Shown here: positions 7,175 to 15,586 of the stretch, one piece after another
Layout of the letters: every line of letters starts with the position of its first letter
How positions within the stretch are numbered: the stretch's first letter is position 1
NCBI RefSeq assembly: GCF_020618475.1
Contig: NZ_CP085335.1
Coordinates: 620,001 to 684,000 of the forward strand
Reading direction: 5' to 3'
Length of the DNA: 64,000 bases
Origin: Haladaptatus halobius
GTDB lineage: Archaea; Halobacteriota; Halobacteria; Halobacteriales; Haladaptataceae
The notes under the pieces: model-generated
What the model was told of the DNA's origin: nothing
The model's database searches: none
What the model saw: only the letters and a program-made list of their open reading frames with translations
Position numbers and translations under genes: made by a program

Positions 7175-7882
7175 GTGAAAGGGCAGGAGTGGTACCAAGC
7201 GACCGAGGTGGCCGAGGAGTACGAAGAGAAGCGGTTTTCCCGCGGCGGTCGGCTCATTGACCGGCGCGAAAAGCAAGCCGTCCTCGACGCCATCGGACCG
7301 GTCGAGGGCAAGCGCGTCCTCGAGATCGCCTGTGGAACCGGCCGGTTCACGGTCATGCTCGCCGAACGCGGGGCCGATATCGTCGGTCTCGACATCTCGT
7401 CGGCCATGCTCCAGCAGGGACGCCACAAGGCGCGGAACGCGGGCGTCGCGGATCACTTGGAGTTCATGCGCGGCGACGCGGCCCGCCTCCCGTTCCCCGA
7501 CGACTACTTCGACACCGTATTCGCCATGCGGTTTTTCCACCTCGCCGACACGCCGGCGTCGTTTCTGAGCGAGATGTGTCGCGTCTCGAGCGAGCAGGTC
7601 TTCTTCGACACGTTCGCCGGTCCGAGCACGCGAAGCATCTACAACTGGCTTCTCCCGATGGGGTCGCGGCTCTACTCGCTTGACGACGTGGAGAAACTGC
7701 TCGCCGACACCGGCCTCGCGCTGGTCGACGCCGAACACGACTGGATTCTCCCCTACGGCTTCTACCGCAAGATTCCGGACGCGGTCGCGGAGCCGATTCG
7801 AGATATGGACTCCGCCATCGGCGAGACGATACTCGGCGACCCGCTCGCATCCGTCTCCTACTGGAACACCCACGTCGAGTGA
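7175..7882 (+). CDS. Class I SAM-dependent methyltransferase
   Basis: The 235-residue protein shows motif I (VLEIACGTGRFTVMLAERGA), motif II with the acidic end (IVGLDISSAMLQQGR) and a post-motif GDAARLPFPDDYFDTVFAM, the canonical Rossmann methyltransferase order. The substrate is unknown; sequence style is UbiE/small-molecule like. I place the start at GTG 7175 (VKGQEWYQATEVAEEYEEKR) because homologues begin there and the upstream in-frame region contains the intergenic inverted repeat. A glycosyltransferase gene follows 60 bp downstream and may be in the same transcript. Confidence 0.85.
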   Translation: MKGQEWYQATEVAEEYEEKRFSRGGRLIDRREKQAVLDAIGPVEGKRVLEIACGTGRFTVMLAERGADIVGLDISSAMLQQGRHKARNAGVADHLEFMRGDAARLPFPDDYFDTVFAMRFFHLADTPASFLSEMCRVSSEQVFFDTFAGPSTRSIYNWLLPMGSRLYSLDDVEKLLADTGLALVDAEHDWILPYGFYRKIPDAVAEPIRDMDSAIGETILGDPLASVSYWNTHVE

Positions 7883-7942
7883 GTTCCGTCGAACAGGCGC
7901 GTGCCGAACTGTTTTTACGTACTCGGTATCTGAAAAGCGGGT

Positions 7943-8854
7943 ATGAACCTGTCCGTGGTGGTTCCGACGTTGAACGGTCGTGAACCACTGAGCGACTGTC
8001 TCGACGCGCTCGCTCGTCATGCGCCCGACGTCGAGGTAGTCGTGGTCAACGGACCCTCTGCGGACGGGACGACCGGAATGGTGTGCGACCGCGACGACGT
8101 AAGCACGCTGGTTGAGATATCCGACCGAAATCTCAACGTCGCGCGGAACGCCGGTATCGTCGAAGCGACCGGCGACGTGATCGCGCTCGTCGGACAGGAC
8201 GTGACGGTCGAAGCGTCGTGGTATGACGGTATCGAGGAGGCCATGGCGACGGACAGTGATGCGGTAACCGGTCCGATTCACCGACTGGTGCGGGCGGGTA
8301 TGACGACCCAGACGGTCGAGACGCAGACGATCGCCGGGCGGGACGTGACTTACTTCGCGGGCCAGAACGTCGCGTTCTCCCGCGACGCCATCGAGACGGT
8401 GGACGGGTTCGACGAGAACCTCCGAACCGGCGGCGCGCGCGACTGCGCCCATCGGCTCGCCGGACTGGAGCGGACGGTCACGTGGGAACCGACGGTGAGC
8501 GTGCGCCACGACGAGCCGGGCGACGAGGGAATCGAGCGCGAGTGGGGCGTGAAGTATCGGTCGCTTGCCTACCGCATGGTGAAAAACTACGGACCGCGTC
8601 TGACCGTCTTCCGGCGGACGCTCCGTGACGCCGTCATCGACGCCCGCGAAACCGGCCGGAAGGTCGTGTCGGGCGACGCCGAACCCTCCTTGTGGGCGAG
8701 CTGCGGAAAGCGCGTCTGCAAGGGTATCGCGGTCGGCGCCAAAGACGGTGCTCTCGCCCGCGTGCGCGACCGAAGCGAGGCTCGAAATCCCGCTGGTCTC
8801 TCGTCGCGGGCCGACCGCGCCGTGGAACGCTACGACTGGCGCGACGAGGCGTAG
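7943..8854 (+). CDS. Glycosyltransferase family 2 (GT-A fold)
   Basis: The protein has 303 residues. It opens with MNLSVVVPTLNGREPLSDCL, the nucleotide-sugar-binding start of GT2 enzymes, followed by VVVVNGPSADGTTG and RNLNVARNAGI. The DxD position is occupied by GQDVTVEASW, and FAGQNVAFSRDAIETVDGFD supplies the acceptor-side block with D-G-F-D-E-N. There are no transmembrane segments, so it should act at the cytoplasmic face on lipid-linked or soluble acceptors. The donor sugar cannot be told. A C-terminal helical region (residues 200-303) is rich in Arg and Ala and may mediate membrane association. Confidence 0.85.
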   Translation: MNLSVVVPTLNGREPLSDCLDALARHAPDVEVVVVNGPSADGTTGMVCDRDDVSTLVEISDRNLNVARNAGIVEATGDVIALVGQDVTVEASWYDGIEEAMATDSDAVTGPIHRLVRAGMTTQTVETQTIAGRDVTYFAGQNVAFSRDAIETVDGFDENLRTGGARDCAHRLAGLERTVTWEPTVSVRHDEPGDEGIEREWGVKYRSLAYRMVKNYGPRLTVFRRTLRDAVIDARETGRKVVSGDAEPSLWASCGKRVCKGIAVGAKDGALARVRDRSEARNPAGLSSRADRAVERYDWRDEA

Positions 8855-8900
8855 GCGGGACAGTCGTGCCTCTCGCCGTTTTGCGCTCGGAGAATGACAT

Positions 8901-8982
8901 CGAGAGGGTGATTTGAACCACCTGAAGACGCTTCCTCGCCTTCGGCGAGACTGCCTCTTCCGTCGTTTGAAATCTCCTCTGG
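8901..8982. repeat. Imperfect ~80-bp palindrome with tRNA-3'-end-like arms
   Basis: The left end CGAGAGGGTGATTTGAAC (8901-8918) matches the 3' part of the neighbouring tRNA-Ser (9071-9088) at 17 of 18 positions, in the same orientation. The right end (TTTGAAATCTCCTCTGG) is an inverted, poorer copy, and the middle CCTCGCCTTCGGCGAG forms the loop side. The whole folds as an imperfect hairpin. It may be a small non-autonomous element or a scar of past integration at the tRNA gene. Confidence 0.5.
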
Positions 8983-9061
8983 ACGTTTTCCAACGTAGAG
9001 ACGTGTCTCGACTCCCGTTCGCCTTCGCTCACTAGAGTTTCGACTGGTCGTATTGCGTTGG

Positions 9062-9066
9062 AAAAA
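9062..9066 (-). terminator. T-run terminator of tRNA-Ser
   Basis: On the minus strand, five T residues follow within two bases of the tRNA 3' end (GCGCTTTTTCC), the usual archaeal oligo-T stop for a tRNA transcript. Confidence 0.6.
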
Positions 9067-9067
9067 G

Positions 9068-9152
9068 CGCCGAGAGGGAGATTTGAACTCCCGTGTCCGT
9101 GAGGACAGCAGATTTCGAATCTGCCGCCTTGGCCGGGCTAGGCTATCTCGGC
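9068..9152 (-). tRNA. tRNA-Ser (anticodon CGA)
   Basis: The minus strand folds as a class II tRNA of 85 nt. The acceptor stem is GCCGAGA with TCTCGGC plus discriminator G. The anticodon stem-loop is GCAGA-TTCGAAA-TCTGC, giving anticodon CGA. A long variable arm (TGTCCTCACGGACA) marks serine, and the T-arm reads GGGAGTTCAAATCTCCC. No CCA is encoded and there is no intron. A near-copy of its 3' end lies at 8901-8918. Confidence 0.95.
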
Positions 9153-9254
9153 TCACCCACACCTACCCCGCTGTTCGTTTTATGGGTTTCGATTCGCGGA
9201 ACCAGAATTTGTGCGACCATCAAATTAAAATTGGTGGCCCTTGCGAAAGATTTC

Positions 9255-10205
9255 ATGGACGTTACAGACGCGAACGCGAAGAGCGACTCCGTCCTCGACG
9301 CAATCGGTACCGCCGTCATCGCCGACCGCGAGTTCCTCGAAACGGTTCTCCTCGGAGTCATGGCCCAAGGCCACGTTCTACTGGAGGACGTGCCCGGAAC
9401 CGGAAAGACCCTCACGGCGCGGAGTTTCGCCTCCGCGCTCGGCCTCTCGTTCAGCCGCGTGCAGTTCACGCCCGACCTGCTCCCGGCGGACGTGACAGGC
9501 ACCCACGTCTTCAACGAGCAAGACCGCGAGTTCGAGTTCAACGAAGGTCCCATCTTCGCCAACGTCGTCCTCGCGGACGAGATCAACCGCGCACCGCCGA
9601 AGACGCAGGCCGCCCTCCTCGAAGCGATGGAAGAACAGCAGGTGACGATGGACGGCGACACTCGCGAACTCCCCGACCCGTTCTTCGTCATCGCCACGCA
9701 GAACCCTGTCGAACAGGAGGGGACGTTCCCGCTCCCCGAGGCGCAGGTCGACCGATTCGCCGTCAAGACCAGCCTCGGCTATCCCGACATGGACGGCGAA
9801 GTCGAACTCCTGCGCCGCCGGGCCGACCGCCACAGCCAGAGTCCGAGCATCGAGAGCGTCCTCGACAACCGGTCGGTCACCGACCTGCAGTCGGTCCCCG
9901 AGTCGGTGCGCGTCGAGGAGGACTTGCTGGAGTACATGGCCGCCGTCGCCCGCGAGACGCGCGACGACCGCCGGGCCGAGATCGGCGTCTCGCCCCGCGG
10001 AACTCAGCGCCTCTTCGAAGCCTCCCGCGCCCGTGCCGCCATGCAGGGGCGGGAGTTCGTCACCCCCGACGACGTGAAGCGCGTCGCCTACCCCGTGCTC
10101 ACCCACCGCGTCGTCCTCACCCCGGACGCGAAGGTGAACAACGTGCGGAAAGACGAGATAATCGAGGCAGTGCTGGACGGCGTGCCTGTGCCGACGGTGG
10201 AGTGA
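9255..10205 (+). CDS. MoxR-family AAA+ ATPase
   Basis: The protein has 316 residues. Walker A is EDVPGTGKT (Lys51), Walker B is VVLADEINRAPPKTQ, followed by the sensor region FFVIATQNPVEQEGTFPLPEAQVDRF that typifies MoxR ATPases, and a C-terminal AAA lid. MoxR proteins act as chaperone-like ATPases, usually with a DUF58 / von Willebrand-type partner. The partner cluster (DUF58 and DUF4129 genes) lies about 1.5 kb away but on the opposite strand and separated by two genes, which is a less common arrangement. The start is the ATG giving MDVTDANAKSDSVLDAIG; the upstream in-frame extension runs into the tRNA gene. Confidence 0.92.
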   Translation: MDVTDANAKSDSVLDAIGTAVIADREFLETVLLGVMAQGHVLLEDVPGTGKTLTARSFASALGLSFSRVQFTPDLLPADVTGTHVFNEQDREFEFNEGPIFANVVLADEINRAPPKTQAALLEAMEEQQVTMDGDTRELPDPFFVIATQNPVEQEGTFPLPEAQVDRFAVKTSLGYPDMDGEVELLRRRADRHSQSPSIESVLDNRSVTDLQSVPESVRVEEDLLEYMAAVARETRDDRRAEIGVSPRGTQRLFEASRARAAMQGREFVTPDDVKRVAYPVLTHRVVLTPDAKVNNVRKDEIIEAVLDGVPVPTVE

Positions 10206-10242
10206 GACGGAACCAAACGCGCTCGAAACACGGTCGCAACGA

Positions 10243-10677
10243 CTATTCTCGCTCTCGCTCGCGCCACTCCCGACGGAGGAGTCCGTACTGAACCATGTCG
10301 CGGTGCTCGCCGTCGATAAACATGTACTTGCGGCGGCCCGCCTCGGCGAACCCGAGCGACTCCAGCAGGCCCCGGGAAGCGTCGTTGAAGTCGTAATCCT
10401 CCGCACCCACGGCGGGGGTATCGTACGACCGAAAGACGTAGTCGATAACCATCGAGACGGTTTTCTTGCCTTAGCCTTGACCGTGCACCTCCGGGACGAG
10501 CCAGTAACCGAGTTCGGGTCGTTTCCAATCGGCGTCCATTACAGTCACTGCGCCGATTCGCGTCACGTCGGCCTCGTCGGGTTGTCCCGGGCTTGCCTCT
10601 CCCACCTCGAGACAGACGAGAAATCTGTCAGAATCTTCGTCCTCAACGTTTACGTGGCAACATTCTACGAGTAGCGT
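10243..10677 (-). pseudogene. GNAT-family N-acetyltransferase, disrupted
   Basis: The 3' part reads VIDYVFRSYDTPAVGAEDYD ... NDASRGLLESLGFAEAGRRK ... DGEHRDMVQYGLL, a typical GNAT C-terminal half. Upstream in the same frame lies FLVCLEVGEASPG ... IGAVTVMDADWKRPELGYWL, then PEVHGQG-stop-GKKTVS. A TAA at 10471-10473 therefore falls inside the acetyl-CoA-binding loop where families read GxGxG/A, often with Tyr at that position. The N-terminal third is also missing, with the rightward gene at 10678 beginning there. The gene is dead or the TAA is an error; the missing N-terminus favours true decay. Confidence 0.75.
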
Positions 10678-11127
10678 ATGGCCGCCACACTTCGAATCCC
10701 GTCACAGCGTACCGCCAGCGCGTGGGTTGTACTGACAGCCTACGTCATCGTTTGCGCGCTCATCGTGGTTGCCCCGGCGTCACTCCCCTTCCTCGGGATG
10801 ATTGGGGTGTTTACGCTGGCTCTCGTCGCCGTGTTCGTCGTACTCGCCCGCGAAGCGCCGAGACCGGCGTTCGTCCTCCTCGCAGTCCCTCTGCTCGTCG
10901 TGGCAGCGGTAGACGTTCTCAAAGGCTGTCCCGCTGTCGGTTGTGCTACGCCGCCGGGGTACGAACCGTGGTTGAACGTGAAATTTTTCGCAAAAATGAC
11001 GCTCATCGGCCCCACGCTGGGCGTGTCGAGCCAACTGCCACCCTGTGCTGCCGTCTGCCCGCATCGCATCGAACTGGTACCACTGGTCGCGGGCTACCCG
11101 GCGGTGTGGAAAGGATACGACGGGTAG
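10678..11127 (+). CDS. Small membrane protein of unknown function
   Basis: The protein has 149 residues. Three hydrophobic helices span roughly residues 17-38, 40-57 and 63-80 (for example AYVIVCALIVVAPASLPFLG and FVLLAVPLLVVAAVDVL). They are followed by an extracytoplasmic-looking tail with four cysteines (GCPAVGCATPP and PPCAAVCPHR) that could form disulfides or bind metal. I do not recognise the family. It starts right where the broken GNAT gene begins on the other strand, so the two may share a promoter region. Confidence 0.6.
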   Translation: MAATLRIPSQRTASAWVVLTAYVIVCALIVVAPASLPFLGMIGVFTLALVAVFVVLAREAPRPAFVLLAVPLLVVAAVDVLKGCPAVGCATPPGYEPWLNVKFFAKMTLIGPTLGVSSQLPPCAAVCPHRIELVPLVAGYPAVWKGYDG

Positions 11128-11180
11128 GGGGCGTCTCCGTCGAAGTTGCCTCGTCGAAAGCGTCTCCAGAAAAAGACGAC

Positions 11181-11678
11181 TCACGCCCGTAACGCCGACG
11201 TGAGCGCCAGCGCCGCGATCAACAGGAACACCAGCGCGGTCATCGGTTGCCCCCCGCTTCCGAGCAGATACATCCCGTAGCCGACGCCGCCCGCCGAAAC
11301 CGCGACCACCGTGCTCGCGGCGGCGTGGGTGAGTTCGAGGCGCTGCGTGTCGGCTTTGCGGCCGAGTTGCTCGCCGACGTTGATGGCCTGTTCGCCGAAG
11401 TCCCACGCGAGCACCGTCGCCATCGCGCCGGGAATCAGGAGTTCGGCGGGGGCGGAGACGAGTCCGCCTGCGAGCACGCCGCACAGGAGGGCGAAACTTC
11501 CGACGGTCACCCCACGGCGTGACCCCCGGACGACTCCGAGGGCGACGACCGCCAACCCGAGCAGGCCGGCGAGCGCGCCGACGCCGCCGACGAATGCGCT
11601 CGCACCGAGCGCGACCGAACCGGCGATGATGGCGAGCAGTTGGCTCACCCGAGCGGGCGAGCGGTCGACCTCGTTCAT
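11181..11678 (-). CDS. DUF7519-type membrane protein
   Basis: The protein has 165 residues, several hydrophobic segments and a start MNEVDRSPARVSQLLAIIAG. It is the last gene of the four-gene DUF4129-DUF7269-DUF58-DUF7519 unit; its ATG overlaps the TGA of the DUF58 gene by four bases. The family assignment rests on position and my memory of this conserved haloarchaeal cluster. A role in the envelope together with DUF58 and MoxR is inferred. The much longer upstream extension in this frame is the antisense reading of DUF58 and is not coding. Confidence 0.7.
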   Translation of the reverse strand: MNEVDRSPARVSQLLAIIAGSVALGASAFVGGVGALAGLLGLAVVALGVVRGSRRGVTVGSFALLCGVLAGGLVSAPAELLIPGAMATVLAWDFGEQAINVGEQLGRKADTQRLELTHAAASTVVAVSAGGVGYGMYLLGSGGQPMTALVFLLIAALALTSALRA

Positions 11679-12949
11679 CGGAGCCACCTCCGATTCGCTC
11701 GGGCCAGCGTCACGCCGAGCAACTCCTCGGTGTCCCAATCGACGACCCGAAGCCCGCCGGCCCGGAGCGACTGGAGTCGCCGGATTCGCTCCGACCGGGC
11801 GAGTCGCTGTCCGGGCGTTGCGTCGCCGGTCGGGTCGGGGCTGATGACGGTCACGGCGTGACCGCCAGCGTCGAGTCGCCGAGCCACCTCCGGCGCGAAG
11901 CGGTCGCAGAGCGGCGAGAAGAACACCACCTGCGCGTCCGTCGGGAGTCGCCGCAGGAGCCACCGCATCCGCAGCGTCGAGTAGAACATCCCGGTCGGCG
12001 GCTCGCACGCGAACGCGTCCGCGTGCGAGAGCAGTTCCCGCGCTTCCGCCCGGTGGTACGTTCCCGTGCCGGGCGACAGCCACGCTTCTTCGGGGCCGAA
12101 CGCGGCGATTCCGACCCGGTCGCCGTTGTCCAGCAGGGCGCTGAACGCGTCGCCAGCGGCGCGAACCGCGTGCTCGACCGCGCCGGGGTCGTCGTCGTCG
12201 TCACGCGCGAGATACGCTTTCGCTCGCGCGTCCACGAGCAGGACGACGGTCGCGGTCTGCTCCTCCCGGAACTCGACCGTCGTTAGCTCGCCCGTCCGCG
12301 CCTTCCGATTCCAGTCGATGCGCGAGAGAGGGTCGCCGGGTCGATACTCGCGGGTGGCGTGGAACTCGACGCCGGTTCCGCCTTCGCGCGTCGCCACCCG
12401 TCCGGTGTATCGAATCGTCTGTTCTCTGAGCGGAACCGCCTCCGCCGTCGCCGCGAGTCGGGGCGTACACGTTATCGCCGTCTCGTCCGCCAGTTCGAAC
12501 TCGCGTTCGACGGCTCCGCTGAAGTCGCGGGCTAGCACCTGCGCCGGTTCGAAGGCGTGCTCGCTGCGAACCGCCTCGACGCTGTAGGCGAACGCCGCCC
12601 GTTTGCCGGGACGGAGTGCGGTTCCGAGTCGGGGCGACCCGGAGGTCACTTCCAGCGCTTCGGGCACGCCGTCGACGATGCGGAGGTCCGGGACGGTCGC
12701 GCTCCCCGCGTTCTCGACCGCCACCTCGACTCGAATCTCGTCCCCCGGCTCCGGCGTCGCGTCGCTCACGGTGCGCGTCAGTTCGAGGTCGGTCGTCGGG
12801 GGCGTCGCGGTTCTCGCGTAGGCCGCGAACGTGACGCCGACCACGCCCACGAGGAGCGTGACCGGACTGCCGACGAACACGCCGACCGCCGCGGCGAGAA
12901 GCGCGACCGCGCTCACGCCGTGCCAGCGGTTCGTCTCGCGGACGGTCAT
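11675..12949 (-). CDS. DUF58 domain protein
   Basis: The protein has 424 residues. Two N-terminal transmembrane helices (VSAVALLAAAVGVFVGSPVT and LLVGVVGVTFAAYA) precede a beta-rich domain and the DUF58 signature EYRPGDPLSRIDWNRKARTG, then a von Willebrand A-like region (ATVVLLVDARA) at about residues 235-400. DUF58 proteins are the usual partners of MoxR ATPases and are thought to take part in assembling or maturing envelope or metal-containing complexes. It overlaps its neighbours on both sides by four bases, a clear operon sign. Start MTVRETNRWHG is set by the overlap with the DUF7269 gene. Confidence 0.88.
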   Translation of the reverse strand: MTVRETNRWHGVSAVALLAAAVGVFVGSPVTLLVGVVGVTFAAYARTATPPTTDLELTRTVSDATPEPGDEIRVEVAVENAGSATVPDLRIVDGVPEALEVTSGSPRLGTALRPGKRAAFAYSVEAVRSEHAFEPAQVLARDFSGAVEREFELADETAITCTPRLAATAEAVPLREQTIRYTGRVATREGGTGVEFHATREYRPGDPLSRIDWNRKARTGELTTVEFREEQTATVVLLVDARAKAYLARDDDDDPGAVEHAVRAAGDAFSALLDNGDRVGIAAFGPEEAWLSPGTGTYHRAEARELLSHADAFACEPPTGMFYSTLRMRWLLRRLPTDAQVVFFSPLCDRFAPEVARRLDAGGHAVTVISPDPTGDATPGQRLARSERIRRLQSLRAGGLRVVDWDTEELLGVTLARANRRWLR

Positions 12950-13515
12950 CGGTCGTCCTCCACGTAGTCGGTGACGGCGTCGGCGGTTCGGCGCGCTCGC
13001 CGTTGGAAGGTCGTCTCGCCGCCGAGCGAGCGACGGAGCCACTCGCGCCACGAGCGCCGAGGTGCGGACGGGCCGCCGAGGAACGCCGCGGCGTACGGGT
13101 CGTCCGTCCAGTCGCCGGTCTCCATCCGCGCCTTTGCGTCGTCCTCCGAGCAACCTTCGCGCTGAACGATGGCTTCGAGGAGCGACCGTTCGAGGTGCTC
13201 CCTGAGTCGTTTCCGCGACTGGAAGCGCTGCGACCGCGACCCGGAGTGGACGGTTCGGAGGCGCTCGTCGAACTCCCGACCCGGCGTGGGATGCGTCACG
13301 TTCGTCTCCGGGTCGCCCGTCACCGCGCCTTCGACGTCGCGGCGGCGTCTGCTCTGGACGACGCGAAGTCCTTGGACGAGCGCCAGTATTCCGACGAGAT
13401 TCACGAATATTTCTCCGGTCGAGACCACCGCCGCGAGCTCCGGCGCGAACACGACGGCGAGTCCCCAGCCGACGGCGAGGATTCCGACCGTCGTGAGAAG
13501 CGGTCGGTCGTTCAT
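12946..13515 (-). CDS. DUF7269-type membrane protein
   Basis: The protein has 189 residues, starts MNDRPLLTTVGILAVGWGLA and has two N-terminal transmembrane helices up to about residue 45. A basic, Arg-rich cytoplasmic region follows (RKRLREHLERSLLEAIVQRE). It matches the second gene of the conserved haloarchaeal DUF4129-DUF7269-DUF58-DUF7519 unit and overlaps both neighbours by four bases. The biochemical role is unknown. The ORF could be extended 76 codons upstream but that would lie over DUF4129, so the ATG at 13515 is used. Confidence 0.72.
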   Translation of the reverse strand: MNDRPLLTTVGILAVGWGLAVVFAPELAAVVSTGEIFVNLVGILALVQGLRVVQSRRRRDVEGAVTGDPETNVTHPTPGREFDERLRTVHSGSRSQRFQSRKRLREHLERSLLEAIVQREGCSEDDAKARMETGDWTDDPYAAAFLGGPSAPRRSWREWLRRSLGGETTFQRRARRTADAVTDYVEDDR

Positions 13516-14450
13516 CGCTCGCCCTCCGCGTAGTGGCGTTCGATTCGGCGGAGCGCGGACACGGCCCGTCGCTCGCGGTCGCCGGTCGCGTCCTCGCCGC
13601 CGTACCGAACCTCCTCGAAGACGGTCGTCAGTTCGGACACGTCGTTCCGGCCCATCCCGGCGTCGACCGCCGCCGCGGCGAACTCGCCGGGCGTGCTCGA
13701 TTTGGGGGCGGACACGTCGAGATGGCGGGTCATCTCGCGCCACGCGCGGTACACCTCGTTCTCGACGCTCGCTTCGGATTCGATGCGATCCGCCGCCTCT
13801 CCCGCCGCCCGCCCGACGGCGGCGATGTCCTCTTCGTCGGGTGCTTCCTCGGCCTGCTGCGCGTCAGGTTCGCTTCCGCCGGAGCTCTTCACGAGGAGGA
13901 CGACGGCGCCGACGAGCGCAATTCCGAGGACGACGAACAGCACGAGCGAGGGCGTCACCACGGTCGCCGCGCCGTCGCCGGCGCCGCCGGAACCGCCCGC
14001 TGGGAGCGAGAAATTGCTCCGGTTTCCGGGGAAGAGGTTGCCGTCCGACCTTCGAGAGATCGAAACGGTACACGCGGTCAACAGGGCGTGAACCAACAGT
14101 ATTGGGACGCCGACGGGGCCAACGACGGCGAAGGCACCGAGGAGTCCGCTCCGTCGGTAGGCGATGCCGACGAGCAGGAGAAACGCACCCCCGATGGCGA
14201 GTATCACGGGGCCGCTCGCGAGGACGGGGTAGCAGGGGAACTCTATCGGAACGGCCGGGCCGGCTCCCTGCCCCCCGGACGGGGACGACTGGTTCTTCTC
14301 GCCGAATCCGGTGCCACCGGAACCGAAGCCGAACCCGGTGCCGCCGGAACCGTCTTCGGTCACGGCCGAGTTCAGCGTCGCGGCGGCGAGGGAGATAGCG
14401 AGGACGCAGAGGAGCGCGATGACGACGGGGCGGGCGGTGTCTAGATCCAC
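13512..14450 (-). CDS. DUF4129 domain membrane protein
   Basis: The protein has 312 residues. A signal-like first helix (PVVIALLCVLAISLAAATL) is followed by a Gly-rich loop (GSGGTGFGFGSGGTGFG) and three more helices, to about residue 190. The C-terminal cytoplasmic part (VYRAWREMTRHLDVSAPKSS ... TPGEFAAAAVDAG) is the DUF4129 signature, with the characteristic Trp and T-P-x-E. DUF4129 is found next to DUF58 and MoxR and sometimes fused to transglutaminase domains. It heads the operon; no promoter was pinned down. Confidence 0.82.
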   Translation of the reverse strand: MDLDTARPVVIALLCVLAISLAAATLNSAVTEDGSGGTGFGFGSGGTGFGEKNQSSPSGGQGAGPAVPIEFPCYPVLASGPVILAIGGAFLLLVGIAYRRSGLLGAFAVVGPVGVPILLVHALLTACTVSISRRSDGNLFPGNRSNFSLPAGGSGGAGDGAATVVTPSLVLFVVLGIALVGAVVLLVKSSGGSEPDAQQAEEAPDEEDIAAVGRAAGEAADRIESEASVENEVYRAWREMTRHLDVSAPKSSTPGEFAAAAVDAGMGRNDVSELTTVFEEVRYGGEDATGDRERRAVSALRRIERHYAEGER

Positions 14451-14558
14451 GATACCGAGTAGCGGGATTGAAAACTTAGGTTTTCTGTCTTCTCGCAGGA
14501 ACGACCGTCGCCTTCGAACGAACGGAGGGACACTCCCTCCTCCCGCCGTATTTTGGCC

Positions 14559-15359
14559 TCAGAGGTACGAATCGTCGTACTCTTCGGTCGAGCGCGAGAC
14601 GTGGGTGTTGCCGCACTCGGTACACTCGATGCGCTCCACGTTGTCCATCGTCGTGTCCAACGAGCCGCAGTTACTACAGTAGTAGCCGAACTTCTCGGTG
14701 CGTTCCTCGTCGGTGTAGGCGGCGTAGAAGGGGCCTTCGGTTCCCGACTCTTCCTCGTCGCGGTCGACGTACATCTCCTCTCCGTCGTTGGTCGTCGCGG
14801 TCGTCACACCGTCGCGCGTCTCCGCGTTCGGCAGTTCCGCGTCCTTCGCCGATTCGGTCGGCGTTCCGTCGGCCTCCTCCGGTTCGACGTACACGTACTC
14901 CACGAGTGATTCGTCTCCGATCTCCACTCGACGGTCGTCCGTCCGCTCGAAGCCGAACCGCTCGAAGAAGTCGTCCCCCTCCGTGTTGGATTCGAGGGTC
15001 GTCGCGGAGACCCGCTCCGCGCCTCGCTCTCGAAGCGATTCGACGGCGGTTTCGAACAGCCGAGTGCCGACCCGCGCGCCGCGGTGCTCGGGGTCGACCA
15101 TCAGCCACTGCACCTCGCCCTCCGACCCGTCGCGCTCGCCGACGACGAAGCCGACCACGGTGTCCCACTCCTCGCTCTCCGCGACGAGCGCGACGGCGTC
15201 CGAGTCGTCGAACGTCCGCGTCAACCGTTCGTCGCCGAACTGCTCCTCGGCTATCGTCTCGATCTGCCGAGGGCTGAGCGCGTACGACGTCGTCATCGCG
15301 CTCTGGGCGAGCTCGCGCATTCGCTCCGTGTCGTCCGAGGTGGGTTCGCGGAGTTCCAT
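14559..15359 (-). CDS. GNAT N-acetyltransferase with C-terminal zinc ribbon
   Basis: The protein has 266 residues. An N-terminal GNAT domain (about 1-165) shows WLMVDPEHRGARVGTRLFET, the acetyl-CoA-binding R-x-x-G-x-G/A loop, and NTEGDDFFERFGFERTDDRR. An acidic linker follows, and the C-terminal 60 residues contain a zinc ribbon, YYCSNCGSLDTTMDN with ECTECGNTHVSR. The ribbon suggests a protein or nucleic-acid target for acetylation. The start is MELREPTSDDTERMRELAQS, where GNAT homology begins; the frame upstream is poorly coding. The substrate is unknown. Confidence 0.82.
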   Translation of the reverse strand: MELREPTSDDTERMRELAQSAMTTSYALSPRQIETIAEEQFGDERLTRTFDDSDAVALVAESEEWDTVVGFVVGERDGSEGEVQWLMVDPEHRGARVGTRLFETAVESLRERGAERVSATTLESNTEGDDFFERFGFERTDDRRVEIGDESLVEYVYVEPEEADGTPTESAKDAELPNAETRDGVTTATTNDGEEMYVDRDEEESGTEGPFYAAYTDEERTEKFGYYCSNCGSLDTTMDNVERIECTECGNTHVSRSTEEYDDSYL

Positions 15360-15586
15360 GGTGTTGTCTTCGCTCGCCACGTCGATAAATCCGGTGACGG
15401 AATCCCCGGTACTACGACCGTCTGATTCCGAACCCGGTTCGCGGGCGGTGGCGCGGTGTCCGTGCTCCTGTCGGAGTCTGGCTTCGCCATCCCGGATAAA
15501 CCTCCGTTCGGTTCCGAGCAAATTCGAGAGATGCGATGTGGTAACCAACAGCTAACCGTTATGCTCCCGGCGTCCGTGTCGCCTGT

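Noticed and set aside
11679-12083. N-terminal extension of the DUF7519 gene into DUF58
   Set aside because: The extension is antisense-like sequence in another frame of DUF58; the ATGA overlap fixes the real start at 11678.
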